From Palleronia sp. THAF1 (GTDB lineage Bacteria > Pseudomonadota > Alphaproteobacteria > Rhodobacterales > Rhodobacteraceae): DNA of 64,000 bases. Within the stretch, counting starts at the first letter, position 1. The number at the start of each line of letters is the position of its first letter. Shown in pieces: positions 44,723-55,164 of this stretch. The position numbers and the translations under genes were made by a program. The stretch spans positions 1,097,001-1,161,000 of the forward strand of contig NZ_CP045420.1 of assembly GCF_009363795.1 (NCBI RefSeq), read 5' to 3'. The notes under the pieces are model-generated. The model saw nothing but the letters and a program-made list of their open reading frames with translations. It was not told the origin of the DNA and made no database searches.

Positions 44723-45823
44723 ATGGCTGACGTCGCCTCTCAAGCATCCAGATTTGACGGGGTCGGGGATCGCACCGGCCCCATAGTGCTGTCCGTCGAT
44801 GCGATGGGCGGTGATCAGGGGCCGGCCGTAGTTGTGGCCGGGCTTGAGAAATCGGCTGACAAAAATCCCGACATCCGCTTCCTGTTGCACGGTCCCGCCG
44901 ATGTGCTGGAGCCGTTGGTGAAGAAGCGCAAGCTGACCGACCGGGTCGAGCTGCGCGATTGCCCCGACACCGTGTCCATGACCGACAAGCCGTCGAACGT
45001 GCTGCGTAACGGGCAGAACACGTCCATGTGGTCTTGCATCGAAGCGGTGAAGAACGGTGAAGCCGCCGTTGCTGTGTCTTGCGGGAACACCGGCGCGTTG
45101 ATGCTGCTGTCGATCATGCGCTTGCGCAAGCTGCCGGGTGTGCATCGTCCTGCGATCGCCTGTCTCTGGCCCTCTCGAAATCCGTCGGGCTTCAACGTGA
45201 TGCTGGACGTGGGGGCCGACATCAAGGCCGACCCCCGCGACCTGCTGCAATACGCCCTGATGGGCGCGTCCTACGCGCGCAACGGGCAAGAGCTCGACCG
45301 TCCGCGCGTCGGTCTGCTGAACAACGGCACCGAAGAGCACAAGGGCCGGACGGAGATGAAGGAGGCGCATGCGCTTCTGGCCGAACACGCGGGCAACGCG
45401 GATTATGACTTCGTGGGGTTCGTCGAAGGCGGCGACATCCCGTCCGACCGCGTCGATGTGATCGTCACCGACGGTTTCACCGGCAACATCGCGCTGAAGA
45501 CGGGCGAGGGGACGGCGGCCCTGATCCGCGACCTGCTGCGCGAGGCGTTCAATTACTCGCCGCTGTCGAAGCTGGCCGCTCTTCTGGCACTCACCTCTCT
45601 GAAGCGTTTGCAAAAGCGGATCGACCCGCGTCGGGTGAATGGCGGTGTGTTTCTTGGCCTGAATGGCACGGTCGTGAAAAGCCATGGGTCGGCAGATGCC
45701 ACGGGCGTGTCGGCGGCGATCAAGTTGGCGTTCCGGCTGGCGCAGCGCGACTTCAACAGCCGCTTGGCTGCACGAATCGCGGCCGTGTCGACACCAACAA
45801 AAACGGGTGGGTCGGCCGAATGA
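44723..45823 (+). CDS. plsX: Phosphate acyltransferase
   Basis: A 366-residue PlsX: VDAMGGDQGPAVVVAG, SCGNTGALML, RPAIACLWP, NVMLDVGADIKADPRDLLQYALMG and DGFTGNIALKTGEGTA. It makes acyl-phosphate for phospholipid synthesis. It ends with an ATGA overlap with fabH. Confidence 0.97.
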   Translation: MADVASQASRFDGVGDRTGPIVLSVDAMGGDQGPAVVVAGLEKSADKNPDIRFLLHGPADVLEPLVKKRKLTDRVELRDCPDTVSMTDKPSNVLRNGQNTSMWSCIEAVKNGEAAVAVSCGNTGALMLLSIMRLRKLPGVHRPAIACLWPSRNPSGFNVMLDVGADIKADPRDLLQYALMGASYARNGQELDRPRVGLLNNGTEEHKGRTEMKEAHALLAEHAGNADYDFVGFVEGGDIPSDRVDVIVTDGFTGNIALKTGEGTAALIRDLLREAFNYSPLSKLAALLALTSLKRLQKRIDPRRVNGGVFLGLNGTVVKSHGSADATGVSAAIKLAFRLAQRDFNSRLAARIAAVSTPTKTGGSAE

Positions 45824-46794
45824 GTGTGACACGCGCGCGAATTATCGGTGTCGGCCACTACCTGCCAGAACGGGTGGTCGCGAACGCCGAGTTCGAACAG
45901 TGGGTCGAGACCAGCGACGAGTGGATTCGCTCACGCTCTGGCATTGAACGCCGTCATTTCGCCGCGGACGAAGAGATGACATCCGACCTTGCCGCCCACG
46001 CCGCGCGGGCCGCTTTGGCCGATGCGGGGCTAGAGGCCGACGCGGTGGACGCGATCGTGGTCGCGACCTCGACCGCCGATCTTACCTTTCCCTCTGCCGC
46101 GACCATGGTGCAGGCCAAACTTGGCATGACGCAGGGCTTCGCCTTTGACATACAAGCCGTCTGCGCGGGCTTCGTTTTCGCGCTGTCCACCGCCAACGCG
46201 CTGATCGTGGCGGGACAGGCGCGGCGTGTTCTGGTCATCGGCGCAGAGACATTCAGCCGAATCCTCGACTGGAGCGACCGCAGCACCTGCGTGCTGTTCG
46301 GTGACGGCGCGGGCGCTGTTGTGCTGGAAGCGGGTGAGGGCGAGGGTACCAGCGACGACCGGGGCATCCTGGCAGCCGATCTGAACTCTGACGGGCGGCA
46401 CCGCGATATTCTGTATGTCGATGGCGGCATCACCACCCAGAGTACCGGCTTTCTGCGGATGGAGGGCAAGGAAGTCTTCCGCCACGCCGTCGAAAAGCTG
46501 GCGGCGACGGCCCATACCGCTTTGGACAAGGCCGGTCTGGGCGCAGATGATGTGACATGGGTCGTGCCGCATCAGGCGAATATCCGCATCATCAAGTCGA
46601 CCGCCCAGCGGATGGGCGTTGGCATGGACCGTGTGGTCGTTACCGTTCAAGATCACGGCAACACCTCTGCAGCGTCGATTCCGCTGGCTCTGTCGGTCGC
46701 GTATGCTGAAGGCAGATTGAAGCGTGGCGATCTGATCGTGACCGAAGCGATCGGCGGCGGACTGGCTTGGGGCTCTGTCGTCCTGCGCTGGTAA
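45820..46794 (+). CDS. fabH: Beta-ketoacyl-ACP synthase III
   Basis: A 324-residue KAS III that condenses acetyl-CoA with malonyl-ACP to start fatty acid synthesis. The catalytic triad is visible: Cys115 in QAVCAGF, His in VVPHQANIRI and Asn in HGNTSAASIPLAL. It is coupled to plsX. Confidence 0.97.
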   Translation: MSVTRARIIGVGHYLPERVVANAEFEQWVETSDEWIRSRSGIERRHFAADEEMTSDLAAHAARAALADAGLEADAVDAIVVATSTADLTFPSAATMVQAKLGMTQGFAFDIQAVCAGFVFALSTANALIVAGQARRVLVIGAETFSRILDWSDRSTCVLFGDGAGAVVLEAGEGEGTSDDRGILAADLNSDGRHRDILYVDGGITTQSTGFLRMEGKEVFRHAVEKLAATAHTALDKAGLGADDVTWVVPHQANIRIIKSTAQRMGVGMDRVVVTVQDHGNTSAASIPLALSVAYAEGRLKRGDLIVTEAIGGGLAWGSVVLRW

Positions 46795-46834
46795 GCTAAG
46801 CTTTCACCTCAACCGTCACGCGCAAGTCGTTGGA

Positions 46835-46863
46835 TTGACTTGGCATAGACCCTGCGGCATCCT
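46835..46863 (+). promoter_or_regulatory. Candidate promoter of ihfA-merR
   Basis: TTGACT and a weak CATCCT box are separated by 17 bases in the 92-base gap between fabH and ihfA. The -35 match is good and the -10 match poor. Confidence 0.3.
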
Positions 46864-46886
46864 GATCCCGAAATCGGGGGATTGAA

Positions 46887-47186
46887 ATGTCGAAGACGTT
46901 GACGCGGATGGATCTGTCCGAAGCCGTGCATAGTGAAGTCGGGCTAAGCCGCAACGAAAGCGCGCAGCTTGTCGAATCGGTTCTGGGCCATGTGTCCGAC
47001 GCATTGGCGAGTGGCCAGTCGGTCAAGATTTCGTCCTTCGGCACCTTCGCGTTGCGCGACAAGGCCGCGCGCGTGGGCCGCAATCCGAAGACCGGAGAAG
47101 AGGTGCCGATCTCTCCGCGTCGCGTGCTGTCCTTCCGTCCGTCTCATCTGATGCGCGACCGGATCGCTGCCGGTAACAAGGCCTAG
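46887..47186 (+). CDS. ihfA: Integration host factor alpha subunit
   Basis: A 99-residue HU/IHF-family protein: [29 protein letters not shown], the beta-arm region with [30 protein letters not shown] and a final SHLMRDRI. It bends DNA with IhfB. The position before a MerR gene is typical. Confidence 0.95.
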   Translation: MSKTLTRMDLSEAVHSEVGLSRNESAQLVESVLGHVSDALASGQSVKISSFGTFALRDKAARVGRNPKTGEEVPISPRRVLSFRPSHLMRDRIAAGNKA

Positions 47187-47187
47187 A

Positions 47188-48069
47188 ATGCCCAAATCTC
47201 CCGACGCTTTCCGCACCATCAGTGAGGTCGCGGAATGGCTGGACGTCCCGACCCATGTCCTGCGCTTCTGGGAAAGTCGCTTCACGCAGGTGAAGCCGGT
47301 CAAGCGTGCGGGCGGTCGGCGGTACTATCGCCCCGCCGACATGGAACTGCTGGGTGGCATCAAACGCTTGCTTCACGATGAAGGCCTGACAATTCGCGGT
47401 GTGCAGAAGCTGCTGCGCGAAGAAGGCGTGCGGCACGTCTCGGCCCTGTCCCCGGCGTTGGACAGCGATCTGGCAGAGGTGAGTGGCAAGGTCATCACCC
47501 TGGTGCCGAATACCGGCAACGGCGGACAGGTGCACGAGTGGAAGCCGGACGACGCCGCCGCAGAAGCGGTCCAGACGTTGACCGGCCAGATCGAAGGTGA
47601 GACGTCGGAACGCGAAGCGGCTGAATCTGTGATAGACGGGCCGCCTGCTTCGGCGGTGGCAGACAACGCCGACGATGCTGAGCCTGCGGTTCAGAAACAG
47701 GAAGAGAGCCCCGTGTCGCCCTCCGAAGGCGCGGATGTCACGGGCGACGGGTCGCTTCCGGAGATTGTGGACACCGAAGCACCGCTCGACCCCGCTTCCG
47801 AGGCACCCGCGCCAGTCGAAACGAATCCACCGCCGGGCGAGACCAGTGTCGATGTGCCGATCCCGGTTGTCGCAGAGGGGGATGATGTGGCTGGGTCGAA
47901 GCTGGCCGATATCCCCATGCCCGACCTCGACGCCCTGCCAAATCAGCCGTTGTGCATCGCGCCGCTGATCGCAAAAGGGCGCGTTGCCCGCCAGCGAGAG
48001 GCCGAGACATTCGCCCCCATTGCCGCGCGCGCCAAGGCTTTGCTGCGTGATCTTAACGTTCGGATGTAG
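47188..48069 (+). CDS. MerR-family regulator with long acidic linker
   Basis: A 293-residue protein. Residues 5-75 are a MerR winged helix ([39 protein letters not shown]). About 170 low-complexity residues rich in Glu, Asp, Pro and Ala follow, then a short C-terminal helix ([15 protein letters not shown]). There is no effector domain with metal cysteines. It sits two bases after ihfA. Target genes are unknown. Confidence 0.9.
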   Translation: MPKSPDAFRTISEVAEWLDVPTHVLRFWESRFTQVKPVKRAGGRRYYRPADMELLGGIKRLLHDEGLTIRGVQKLLREEGVRHVSALSPALDSDLAEVSGKVITLVPNTGNGGQVHEWKPDDAAAEAVQTLTGQIEGETSEREAAESVIDGPPASAVADNADDAEPAVQKQEESPVSPSEGADVTGDGSLPEIVDTEAPLDPASEAPAPVETNPPPGETSVDVPIPVVAEGDDVAGSKLADIPMPDLDALPNQPLCIAPLIAKGRVARQREAETFAPIAARAKALLRDLNVRM

Positions 48070-48135
48070 AGGGCGATGAAAATGCCCCGCGCCCCCTTGC
48101 CCCTGCTGTGCATATCGGTAGAACGCAGGTCTAGT

Positions 48136-48212
48136 CGGGCTATGGCGCAGCCTGGTAGCGCGTCCGTCTGGGGGACGGAAGGTCGCAGGTTCGAGTCCTG
48201 CTAGCCCGACCA
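48136..48212 (+). tRNA. tRNA-Pro (GGG)
   Basis: A 77-base cloverleaf with encoded CCA: acceptor CGGGCTA/TAGCCCG, anticodon stem TCCGT/ACGGA around loop CTGGGGG (anticodon GGG) and T-loop TTCGAGT. Confidence 0.95.
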
Positions 48213-48239
48213 GCTACCGGCGATCAGAAGGGAACCACC

Positions 48240-49310
48240 ATGCAAGGCGTGCTCCCATCACAGGCAATCGAAGGCCTGATCGCCGATGGCATCCTGACAG
48301 CCGATCCCCCCATCATTCCCGAACAGATCCAGCCCGCATCGCTGGACCTGCGTCTGGGTCATGTGGCCCACCGCGTGCGTGCCTCTTTCCTGCCAGGTCG
48401 CGGCAAAAAGGTCGCTGATCGGCTGACGGAATTCTCGATGCACCGTGTCGATCTGTCGGAGGGTGCGGTGCTGGAGAAGGGCTGTGTTTACCTTGTGCCA
48501 CTGATGGAGCGCCTGACCCTGCCGTTGGGTCTGCGGGCTGTGGCGAACGCCAAAAGCTCCACCGGACGACTGGACCTTCTGACGCGCGTCGTGACTGACG
48601 ACGGAACAGAGTTCGACCGGATCCCCGACGGCTACGATGGCCCGCTCTACGCCGAAATCTGCCCGCGTTCGTTTTCGGTTCTGGTCCGGCCCGGCATGCG
48701 GCTAAATCAGGTGCGATTCCGGCAGGGCGATGCCGTGCTGGATGATGACGCCCTGCGCGCTCTCCACGCCGATCAGCCGTTGGTCGATGGCGAGGCGGTC
48801 ATTGATGCCGGGTTGGGCTTTTCCGTCGATCTGCGTCCCGCAAAAGGCGATCTGGTCGGTTACCGCGCCAAGCCCCATACCGGGGTTATCGACCTTGATC
48901 TGATCGGGGCCTACCCCGCGCAGGAGTTCTGGGAAGATATCCGCACTACCGAAGGCCGTATCATCCTTGATCCCGGGGCATTCTACATCCTCGTCAGCCG
49001 AGAGGCTGTGACGATCCCGCCCGCCTATGCCGCCGAAATGGCGCCCTATCTGGCGATGGTCGGCGAATTCAGAGTCCACTACGCTGGCTTTTTCGATCCC
49101 GGTTTCGGTCATTCGGACGCTGGCGGGGCAGGGGCGCGCGGCGTGCTGGAGGTGCGCTGCCACGAGGCGCCGTTCGTGTTGGAACACGGGCAGGTCGTCG
49201 GACGGCTGCTGTATGAGCGCATGTCCGAAGAGCCGCAGCGCCTGTACGGACGAGAGATCGCGTCGAACTACCAGGGCCAGGGGCTGAAGCTGGCCAAACA
49301 CTTCCGGTAG
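48240..49310 (+). CDS. dcd: dCTP deaminase, long alphaproteobacterial form
   Basis: A 356-residue protein, nearly twice the E. coli enzyme, apparently two trimer-fold halves fused. It carries QIQPASLDLRLG, VANAKSSTGRLDLLTRVV and PLYAEICPRSFSVLVRPGMRLNQVRF. The second half (AHPYLAMVGEF-like region and ALEVRCHEAPFVLEHGQVV-type segment) repeats the fold loosely. It deaminates dCTP to dUTP for dTTP supply. It starts 28 bases after tRNA-Pro. Confidence 0.92.
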   Translation: MQGVLPSQAIEGLIADGILTADPPIIPEQIQPASLDLRLGHVAHRVRASFLPGRGKKVADRLTEFSMHRVDLSEGAVLEKGCVYLVPLMERLTLPLGLRAVANAKSSTGRLDLLTRVVTDDGTEFDRIPDGYDGPLYAEICPRSFSVLVRPGMRLNQVRFRQGDAVLDDDALRALHADQPLVDGEAVIDAGLGFSVDLRPAKGDLVGYRAKPHTGVIDLDLIGAYPAQEFWEDIRTTEGRIILDPGAFYILVSREAVTIPPAYAAEMAPYLAMVGEFRVHYAGFFDPGFGHSDAGGAGARGVLEVRCHEAPFVLEHGQVVGRLLYERMSEEPQRLYGREIASNYQGQGLKLAKHFR

Positions 49311-49396
49311 ACCATACGCGTGTTAGCGCATGACATTGGCCTTGACGCGCGGCGCTTGTAGGGCAACTGAAGGCGCGAACCGCAAAGGAGCAGTCC

Positions 49397-50851
49397 ATGG
49401 TCTCTCGCGTCATTCCCGTCGATCCGTTCGACCTGACCATCTTCGGCGGCACCGGCGATCTTGCCCGCCGCAAGATCCTGCCGGGCCTGTTCCGCCGCTT
49501 TCGCGCAGGCCAAATCCCCGAGGGCAGCCAGATCATCGGCGCGGCCCGCACCGATCACACGGATGCCGAGTTCCGCGACGAGGTGAAGACCGCGTTGGAA
49601 GAGTTCGTGGACGCTGACAAGCTGGACGACAACTCCGTCGCGGGCTTTTTGGAAATGATCCGCTATGTCTCGATCGACGCGAAGGGCACCAAGGGTTGGT
49701 CCGAGCTGAAAGAGCACATCCGCGACGACCACATCAGCGCCTTCTACTTCTCTGTCGCGCCGTCGCTGTTCGGTGATCTGGCAGAGCGTCTGCATTCCAA
49801 CGGCATCGCAGATGACAGCACGCGCATCGTCGTGGAAAAGCCCTTCGGTCGCGATTTGGAAAGCGCCAAGGCGCTGAACGCCACGCTGGCCGAGCATTTC
49901 GACGAGACGCAGATCTACCGGATCGACCATTATCTGGGCAAGGAAACGGTCCAGAATCTGATGGCCCTGCGCTTCGGCAATGTATTGTTCGAGCCGCTGT
50001 GGAACGCGCAGTACGTGGACCACATTCAGATCACCGTGGCCGAAACCGTGGGTGTCGGCGGGCGCGGCGAATACTATGACAAGTCCGGCGCGATGCGGGA
50101 CATGGTGCAAAACCACCTGATGCAGCTTCTGTGCCTGATCGCCATGGAGCCGCCGTCGCAATTCGAGCCCGATTCGGTGCGCGACGAGAAGCTGAAGGTT
50201 ATCCGCGCGCTCGACCCCGTGGCCCCCGACGACATCGTGCGCGGTCAGTACGAGGCCGGCAAGAACACAGACTCCTACCACGCCGATGTGGAAGACGACG
50301 AAAGCCGTACCGAAAGCTTCATCGCCATGAAGCTCAACATCTCGAACTGGCGGTGGGCGGGCACTCCGTTCTACCTGCGCACGGGCAAGCGCCTGAAGGC
50401 GCGGCAGTCCGAGATCGCGGTGGTCTTCAAGGACGCGCCACACTCGATCTTCGGCGCGGAAGCCGGGCGACACCGTAATATCCTGACGATCCGTTTGCAG
50501 CCGAATGAGGGCATGACGCTGGGCGTGACGATCAAGGAGCCGGGACCGGGCGGTATGCGCCTGATCGACGTGCCGCTGGACATGACATTCGCGGACGCTC
50601 TGGGGGCCGACAACGACAACGTGACCGAAGCCTATGAGCGATTGGTGATGGACGTGATCCGCGGCAACCAGACCTTGTTCATGCGTGGCGACGAGGTCGA
50701 AGCGGCGTGGGCTTGGACCGATCCGATCATCGAACGCTGGCAGGACAAGGGCGACAAGCCCTGCGCCTACGATCCAGGCAGTGCCGGGCCGGAGGAGTCG
50801 GCCATGTTGCTGCATCGCGAGAACCGCCGCTGGCGTGAGATCAAGGCGTAG
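49397..50851 (+). CDS. zwf: Glucose-6-phosphate 1-dehydrogenase
   Basis: A 484-residue G6PDH: IFGGTGDLARRKILPGLF (NADP site), RIVVEKPFGRDL, the catalytic RIDHYLGKETVQN and YLRTGKRL. It produces 6-phosphogluconolactone and NADPH. First gene of the zwf-pgl-pgi operon; it ends 74 bases before pgl. Confidence 0.97.
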   Translation: MVSRVIPVDPFDLTIFGGTGDLARRKILPGLFRRFRAGQIPEGSQIIGAARTDHTDAEFRDEVKTALEEFVDADKLDDNSVAGFLEMIRYVSIDAKGTKGWSELKEHIRDDHISAFYFSVAPSLFGDLAERLHSNGIADDSTRIVVEKPFGRDLESAKALNATLAEHFDETQIYRIDHYLGKETVQNLMALRFGNVLFEPLWNAQYVDHIQITVAETVGVGGRGEYYDKSGAMRDMVQNHLMQLLCLIAMEPPSQFEPDSVRDEKLKVIRALDPVAPDDIVRGQYEAGKNTDSYHADVEDDESRTESFIAMKLNISNWRWAGTPFYLRTGKRLKARQSEIAVVFKDAPHSIFGAEAGRHRNILTIRLQPNEGMTLGVTIKEPGPGGMRLIDVPLDMTFADALGADNDNVTEAYERLVMDVIRGNQTLFMRGDEVEAAWAWTDPIIERWQDKGDKPCAYDPGSAGPEESAMLLHRENRRWREIKA

Positions 50852-50925
50852 GGCGCGCGTCGGTTGGTTGCGGTCGCCGTTGCGGTGCCGCACCCTATGT
50901 GACGGCACGAACCCGGAGGTTGGCC

Positions 50926-51591
50926 ATGGACTTTATCGAATATCCCGACAGCGATCTGATGATGATGGAGTTGGCAGACCGGCTGACATCCGAGATCTCG
51001 AATTGTCTGGCCGCGCATGACCACGCCTCTCTGGCCGTGCCGGGTGGCACGACGCCGGGGCCGATCTTCGACATTCTGTCGGGCGCCAGGCTGCATTGGG
51101 ACCGCGTGCACGTCATGCTGACCGATGAGCGTAAGGTGGCACCGGACCATGAGCGCTCTAACGAACGGCTGTTACGTGAGCGGTTGTTGAAGGAGCACGC
51201 AGCGAAGGCACACTTCGTGCGGCTGGTGCCGGGGCCGGGCGTCGGGATGGACGATTTGCAAAAGCGCATCGCGCCCGAATTGCCGCTGTCGATCCTTCTG
51301 CTGGGCATGGGCGCGGATATGCACTGCGCCTCGCTCTTCCCCGGCGCGCCGCAGCTGGCCGACGCGCTGGACCAGCGCGCGCCGTCGGTGATGGAGGTCG
51401 ACGCACCAGAGGGGCTGGAACCACGGATCACGCTGACCGGCCCGGTGCTGCGCGGCGCGATGTCGACCCACGTTCTGATCATCGGCGACGCCAAGCGCGA
51501 GGCGCTGGAACGCGCGCAATCCATGAAACCCGAAGACGCGCCCATCGCACTGGTCCTGAAAGAAGCGACCGTGCACTGGGCCAAGGAGTAG
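50926..51591 (+). CDS. pgl: 6-phosphogluconolactonase
   Basis: A 221-residue lactonase: LAVPGGTTPGPIFDIL, VMLTDERKVAPDHERSNERLLRERL and LLGMGADMHCASLFPGAP. It hydrolyses the Zwf product. ATG at 50926 follows a GGAGG box eight bases upstream. Confidence 0.95.
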   Translation: MDFIEYPDSDLMMMELADRLTSEISNCLAAHDHASLAVPGGTTPGPIFDILSGARLHWDRVHVMLTDERKVAPDHERSNERLLRERLLKEHAAKAHFVRLVPGPGVGMDDLQKRIAPELPLSILLLGMGADMHCASLFPGAPQLADALDQRAPSVMEVDAPEGLEPRITLTGPVLRGAMSTHVLIIGDAKREALERAQSMKPEDAPIALVLKEATVHWAKE

Positions 51592-51597
51592 CCCCGA

Positions 51598-53217
51598 ATG
51601 CCCGCAGACAAAGCCGTGACCAAAGCCGATTGGAAGGCCCTTCAGGACCGAGCGAACTCCGTGGCCGACCGGTCGATCATGGACCTGATGACAGAGGGTC
51701 GCGCGGACGATTTCAGCGTCGATGCTCTGGGCATGCGATTCGATTACGCCAAGACGAACATCGACGCGGACACGCGCGACATGCTGTTGGGCCTGTGTGA
51801 CGCCGCCGATCTGGCCGCGCGGCGCGACGCGATGTTCACGGGCCAACGCATCAACGAGACAGAGGGCCGCGCCGTCCTGCACACCGCGTTGCGCAACCTG
51901 GATGGTCGGCGGATCATGGTGGATGGCGAAGACCAGATGCCCCCCGTCATGGGCACTCTGGCCCGTATGGAAGGCTTCGCCCGCTCGGTGCGTGAGGGCA
52001 ATTTCCGTGGCGCGGGCGGCGATATCACCGACGTCGTCAACATTGGCATCGGCGGCTCGGACCTTGGCCCCGCCATGGCGACGCTGGCCCTGGCCCCCTT
52101 TCACGATGGACCGCGCGTGCATTTCGTGTCGAACGTGGACGGCGCGCATATCCATGACGTGTTGCAGGGGCTCGATCCGACGACCACGCTGGTGATCGTC
52201 GCCTCGAAGACCTTCACCACTATCGAGACGATGACGAATGCCGAAACCGCGCGTGCGTGGATGGCGGAAAAGGTGCGCGACCCGGCGGCGCAATTCGCGG
52301 CGCTGTCGTCCGCCACCGACAAGACCGCCGATTTCGGCATCGCCGAGACCCGTGTGTTCGGGTTCGAAGACTGGGTCGGCGGGCGTTATTCCATGTGGGG
52401 ACCGATCGGCCTGTCGCTGATGATCGCCATCGCCCCCCGCAACTTCCGCGCCTTCTTGCGCGGCGCACAGGCCATGGATCAGCACTTCCGCGAGGCCAAA
52501 GGCGCGATGAACATGCCCGTGATGCTGGCGCTGACCGGCATCTGGCACAACCAGGGCTGCGGCTACGCCACCCGCGCCGTGCTGCCATATGAGCAACGCT
52601 TGTTGCGCCTGCCCGCCTATCTTCAGCAGCTGGAGATGGAGAGCAACGGCAAGCGCGTGTCGATGGACGGCGAAGACTTGCCTGTCGACAGCGGCCCGGT
52701 GGTCTGGGGAGAGCCGGGGACGAACGGCCAGCACGCCTTCTACCAGCTTATCCACCAAGGCACCCGCGTCGTGCCGTGCGAGTTCATGGTGGGTCGACAC
52801 GGGCATGAAGAGGGGTTGGAGCATCAGCACCGTCTGCTGATCGCCAACTGCTTGGCACAGTCCGAAGCCCTTCTGCGCGGCCGCGATCTGGATGCCGCAC
52901 GAGAGTCCGTGAAATCGAAGTTTTCCGGCGACGAACTGGAGCGGCAGGCGCTCCATCGGGTGTTCCCTGGCAATCGTCCGTCGACGACTCTGCTCTACGA
53001 CCGGCTGGACCCGGAAACGCTGGGAAAGATCGTGGCGCTGTATGAGCATCGCGTCTTCGTGGAAGGCGTTCTGCTGGGAATAAATTCCTTCGACCAATGG
53101 GGCGTGGAGCTTGGCAAGGAATTGGCCGTGGCATTGGAGCCGGTGATCGCCGGGGAAGAAAGCGTGGAGGGCAAGGATGCCTCGACCGCCGCGCTTGTGG
53201 GGTGGCTGCGCCGGTAG
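51598..53217 (+). CDS. pgi: Glucose-6-phosphate isomerase
   Basis: A 539-residue Pgi: [15 protein letters not shown], the catalytic [15 protein letters not shown] with Arg-Glu region, [27 protein letters not shown] and the late [16 protein letters not shown]. It interconverts glucose-6-P and fructose-6-P. It ends 15 bases from the convergent Hint-protein gene. Confidence 0.97.
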   Translation: MPADKAVTKADWKALQDRANSVADRSIMDLMTEGRADDFSVDALGMRFDYAKTNIDADTRDMLLGLCDAADLAARRDAMFTGQRINETEGRAVLHTALRNLDGRRIMVDGEDQMPPVMGTLARMEGFARSVREGNFRGAGGDITDVVNIGIGGSDLGPAMATLALAPFHDGPRVHFVSNVDGAHIHDVLQGLDPTTTLVIVASKTFTTIETMTNAETARAWMAEKVRDPAAQFAALSSATDKTADFGIAETRVFGFEDWVGGRYSMWGPIGLSLMIAIAPRNFRAFLRGAQAMDQHFREAKGAMNMPVMLALTGIWHNQGCGYATRAVLPYEQRLLRLPAYLQQLEMESNGKRVSMDGEDLPVDSGPVVWGEPGTNGQHAFYQLIHQGTRVVPCEFMVGRHGHEEGLEHQHRLLIANCLAQSEALLRGRDLDAARESVKSKFSGDELERQALHRVFPGNRPSTTLLYDRLDPETLGKIVALYEHRVFVEGVLLGINSFDQWGVELGKELAVALEPVIAGEESVEGKDASTAALVGWLRR

Positions 53218-53232
53218 GGCATTCGCTTGCCG

Positions 53233-54300
53233 TCAGTGCAACTGGTGCGCGCAGAGGGCCATGTCGTTCTTCGCATGACGCTCGATCAAGCGACGGCCCT
53301 TGGCGCCTTCGGCGAAGGTGCGTGCGCCAATCGCGCGGTAGTCGATGTCGTTCAATTCGGGAAAGAGCGTCCTGATCTCACAGATCGCGTCAGCGGGCAG
53401 TGATTTCAGGGCCTCCGGGCCGGTATGCAGGCTTTCCGCCTCGCACCCGTTCGCAAAAACAATCTCATGGCGGTCGAACAGGATATGGTAGTAGACGACG
53501 CCGGTGATTGTGCTCTTCGCGTCGACGCTCACGCCATCCAGCCCCAGCAGAAATTTAGCGGGCAAAAGCACTTCTTCCTCGCCATACATACGGCTCGCGA
53601 TCCGCGACCGGACCATGACGCGGTGCTGCGGTGAGACGACCAGATCGTCTTCCGGCTGCCCGTCGCCCAGGCTGCCGCGCGCGATCCGGATCGGCTGCAG
53701 GTGCGGGTGGTCGACAAGGTCTTGACCGGTCATCTTGCGGCAGCCGATCCAGCGCACTTCCTGCAATCTGTGATCGGCCGTCTGAACCAGATCACCGTGA
53801 GCCATTCGTTCGACGGGCGTTTGCACTCCATTCGGGCCTTCGATCAGGGTTCCGGCGGCGAAACAGACGGTCTGCACATTGTTGTTTGTCGTGCCGATCA
53901 CAGCGGCATCACTACCGCCGACGTTCTGGATCCCGCCGGTACGCACGGCTTGAACGTTCATGTCGCCGAACCTGTCGTTCGGGATGATGAAGCGACGCGT
54001 GGTTCCACCGCTTGATACGATCAGAAAGACGACGTCGAGGTTGCTTTCCGAACCGGGGCTGAAAGTGGTTTGTGTATTGTCGCCTTCTAGGAAAAAACCG
54101 TTCGAAGACGGTTCTCCGATGGCGTCGATCCTGTAATTGACGCCCTGAATGTTCATAAAGTCGCCGACATCGAACTCACCATCGTCCAGTGAGGTGCCGA
54201 AGGCCCCGTCCACGACGCCCAACACGTTTCCGTTGGCCGTAGAGTAAGTGGTGTTAGAAGCGATCGAGGTAACCTCGATCATATCATAGATCGTTGCCAT
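53233..54300 (-). CDS. Hint-domain (intein-like) protein
   Basis: A 355-residue protein. Residues 1-140 are a beta-rich, Asn/Gly-rich region without known motif. A Hint domain begins at Cys146 (VCFAAGTLIEGPNG), continues through DLVQTADHRLQEVRWIG and DLVVSPQHRVMV, and ends FANGCEAESLHTGPEAL. In roseobacters such Hint proteins are common and often sit at the end of secreted proteins. Autoprocessing would need Cys146, but no C-terminal His-Asn junction is evident, so splicing is unlikely. There is no classical signal peptide. Confidence 0.85.
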   Translation of the reverse strand: MATIYDMIEVTSIASNTTYSTANGNVLGVVDGAFGTSLDDGEFDVGDFMNIQGVNYRIDAIGEPSSNGFFLEGDNTQTTFSPGSESNLDVVFLIVSSGGTTRRFIIPNDRFGDMNVQAVRTGGIQNVGGSDAAVIGTTNNNVQTVCFAAGTLIEGPNGVQTPVERMAHGDLVQTADHRLQEVRWIGCRKMTGQDLVDHPHLQPIRIARGSLGDGQPEDDLVVSPQHRVMVRSRIASRMYGEEEVLLPAKFLLGLDGVSVDAKSTITGVVYYHILFDRHEIVFANGCEAESLHTGPEALKSLPADAICEIRTLFPELNDIDYRAIGARTFAEGAKGRRLIERHAKNDMALCAHQLH

Positions 54301-54675
54301 GTTCGCCTGCGGAGGGCAACACTACTCGCCCTGCCTCCTGTTTACCTTAATTCTTCAGCTTTAATTTAAAAATGGGCCGTATTGTGACGATGATTGGGGA
54401 ATAAGTCGGGCTGACCGCCGATGTCCTTTCGACGTTGTATGCAAAATCTATGAAGCAACGCTTAATGAAAGCTTCTTCTTAGAATTTTTCTGCGTGTCCG
54501 CGGGGCCTTTACCTTCTGTTGGCGATTTCCGAGCGCCTTGCCCATAACTTTTCTTTTCGAACGAAGCGCTGTGATTTTGCGGCGTTCGGTCCAGGCGCCG
54601 GTACGGAACAAGGACGCCTTGCGCGCAGGGCGTCGCGCTCTTACGTTCGTTGTGCCCACGCAGACGAGGACGCCC
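54301..54675. other. Intergenic region between Hint protein and bolA
   Basis: These 375 bases are AT-richer than the surroundings (54340-54380 and 54425-54500) and divergent to both neighbours, so both promoters should lie here. No gene or strong repeat was seen. Confidence 0.5.
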
Positions 54676-54918
54676 ATGCCCATCGAAGCCCGCGAGATCG
54701 AGGATTTGATCCGCGCCTCTTTTCCGGACGCGCAGATTACCATCACGGACCTGGCCGGCGACGGAAACCACTACGCCGCAGAAGTCGTGGACCCCAGTTT
54801 CGTGGGTAAGAACCGGGTGCAGCAGCAGCGCGCCGTCTATGCCGCGCTGAAAGAGAAGATGCAGGGCAGCCATGGCGATCTGCACGCGCTGGCGCTGACG
54901 ACGCGAGCGCCTGAATGA
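54676..54918 (+). CDS. bolA: BolA-family protein
   Basis: An 80-residue BolA/IbaG-type protein: AREIEDLIRASFPDAQITITDLAGDGNHYAAEVVDPSFVGKNRVQQQRAVYAALKE. It binds the monothiol glutaredoxin encoded two genes downstream and acts in Fe-S cluster trafficking and iron regulation. ATG at 54676 is the family start. Confidence 0.93.
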   Translation: MPIEAREIEDLIRASFPDAQITITDLAGDGNHYAAEVVDPSFVGKNRVQQQRAVYAALKEKMQGSHGDLHALALTTRAPE

Positions 54919-55160
54919 CCTGGCTGATGGTCGGACTGGTCGCGGCCATCGCCGGTCTTGTCGTCTGGCAAGCCCTGCGCGTCATGCGCGCCGAGGCCGA
55001 CGCCGAGCGCGGCAGCCTGCCCGGCAGCGGCCATCATACCCTGCGGTCCGAGTATTTCTCGGGCGGTGGGGGTGGCGGAAACGCCAGTGAATACACCGTA
55101 CCGAAGGACCCGCAGGCCTATGCGCGGCTTTTCGTACCCAAGGACAAATCGAAGGATTAA
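54915..55160 (+). CDS. Small membrane protein between bolA and grxD
   Basis: An 81-residue protein with one N-terminal helix (WLMVGLVAAIAGLVVWQAL), a Gly-rich linker (SGGGGGGNAS) and a polar tail. Coupled to bolA by ATGA. Function unknown; the setting suggests a link to the BolA-Grx module. Confidence 0.75.
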   Translation: MTWLMVGLVAAIAGLVVWQALRVMRAEADAERGSLPGSGHHTLRSEYFSGGGGGGNASEYTVPKDPQAYARLFVPKDKSKD

Positions 55161-55164
55161 CGCG

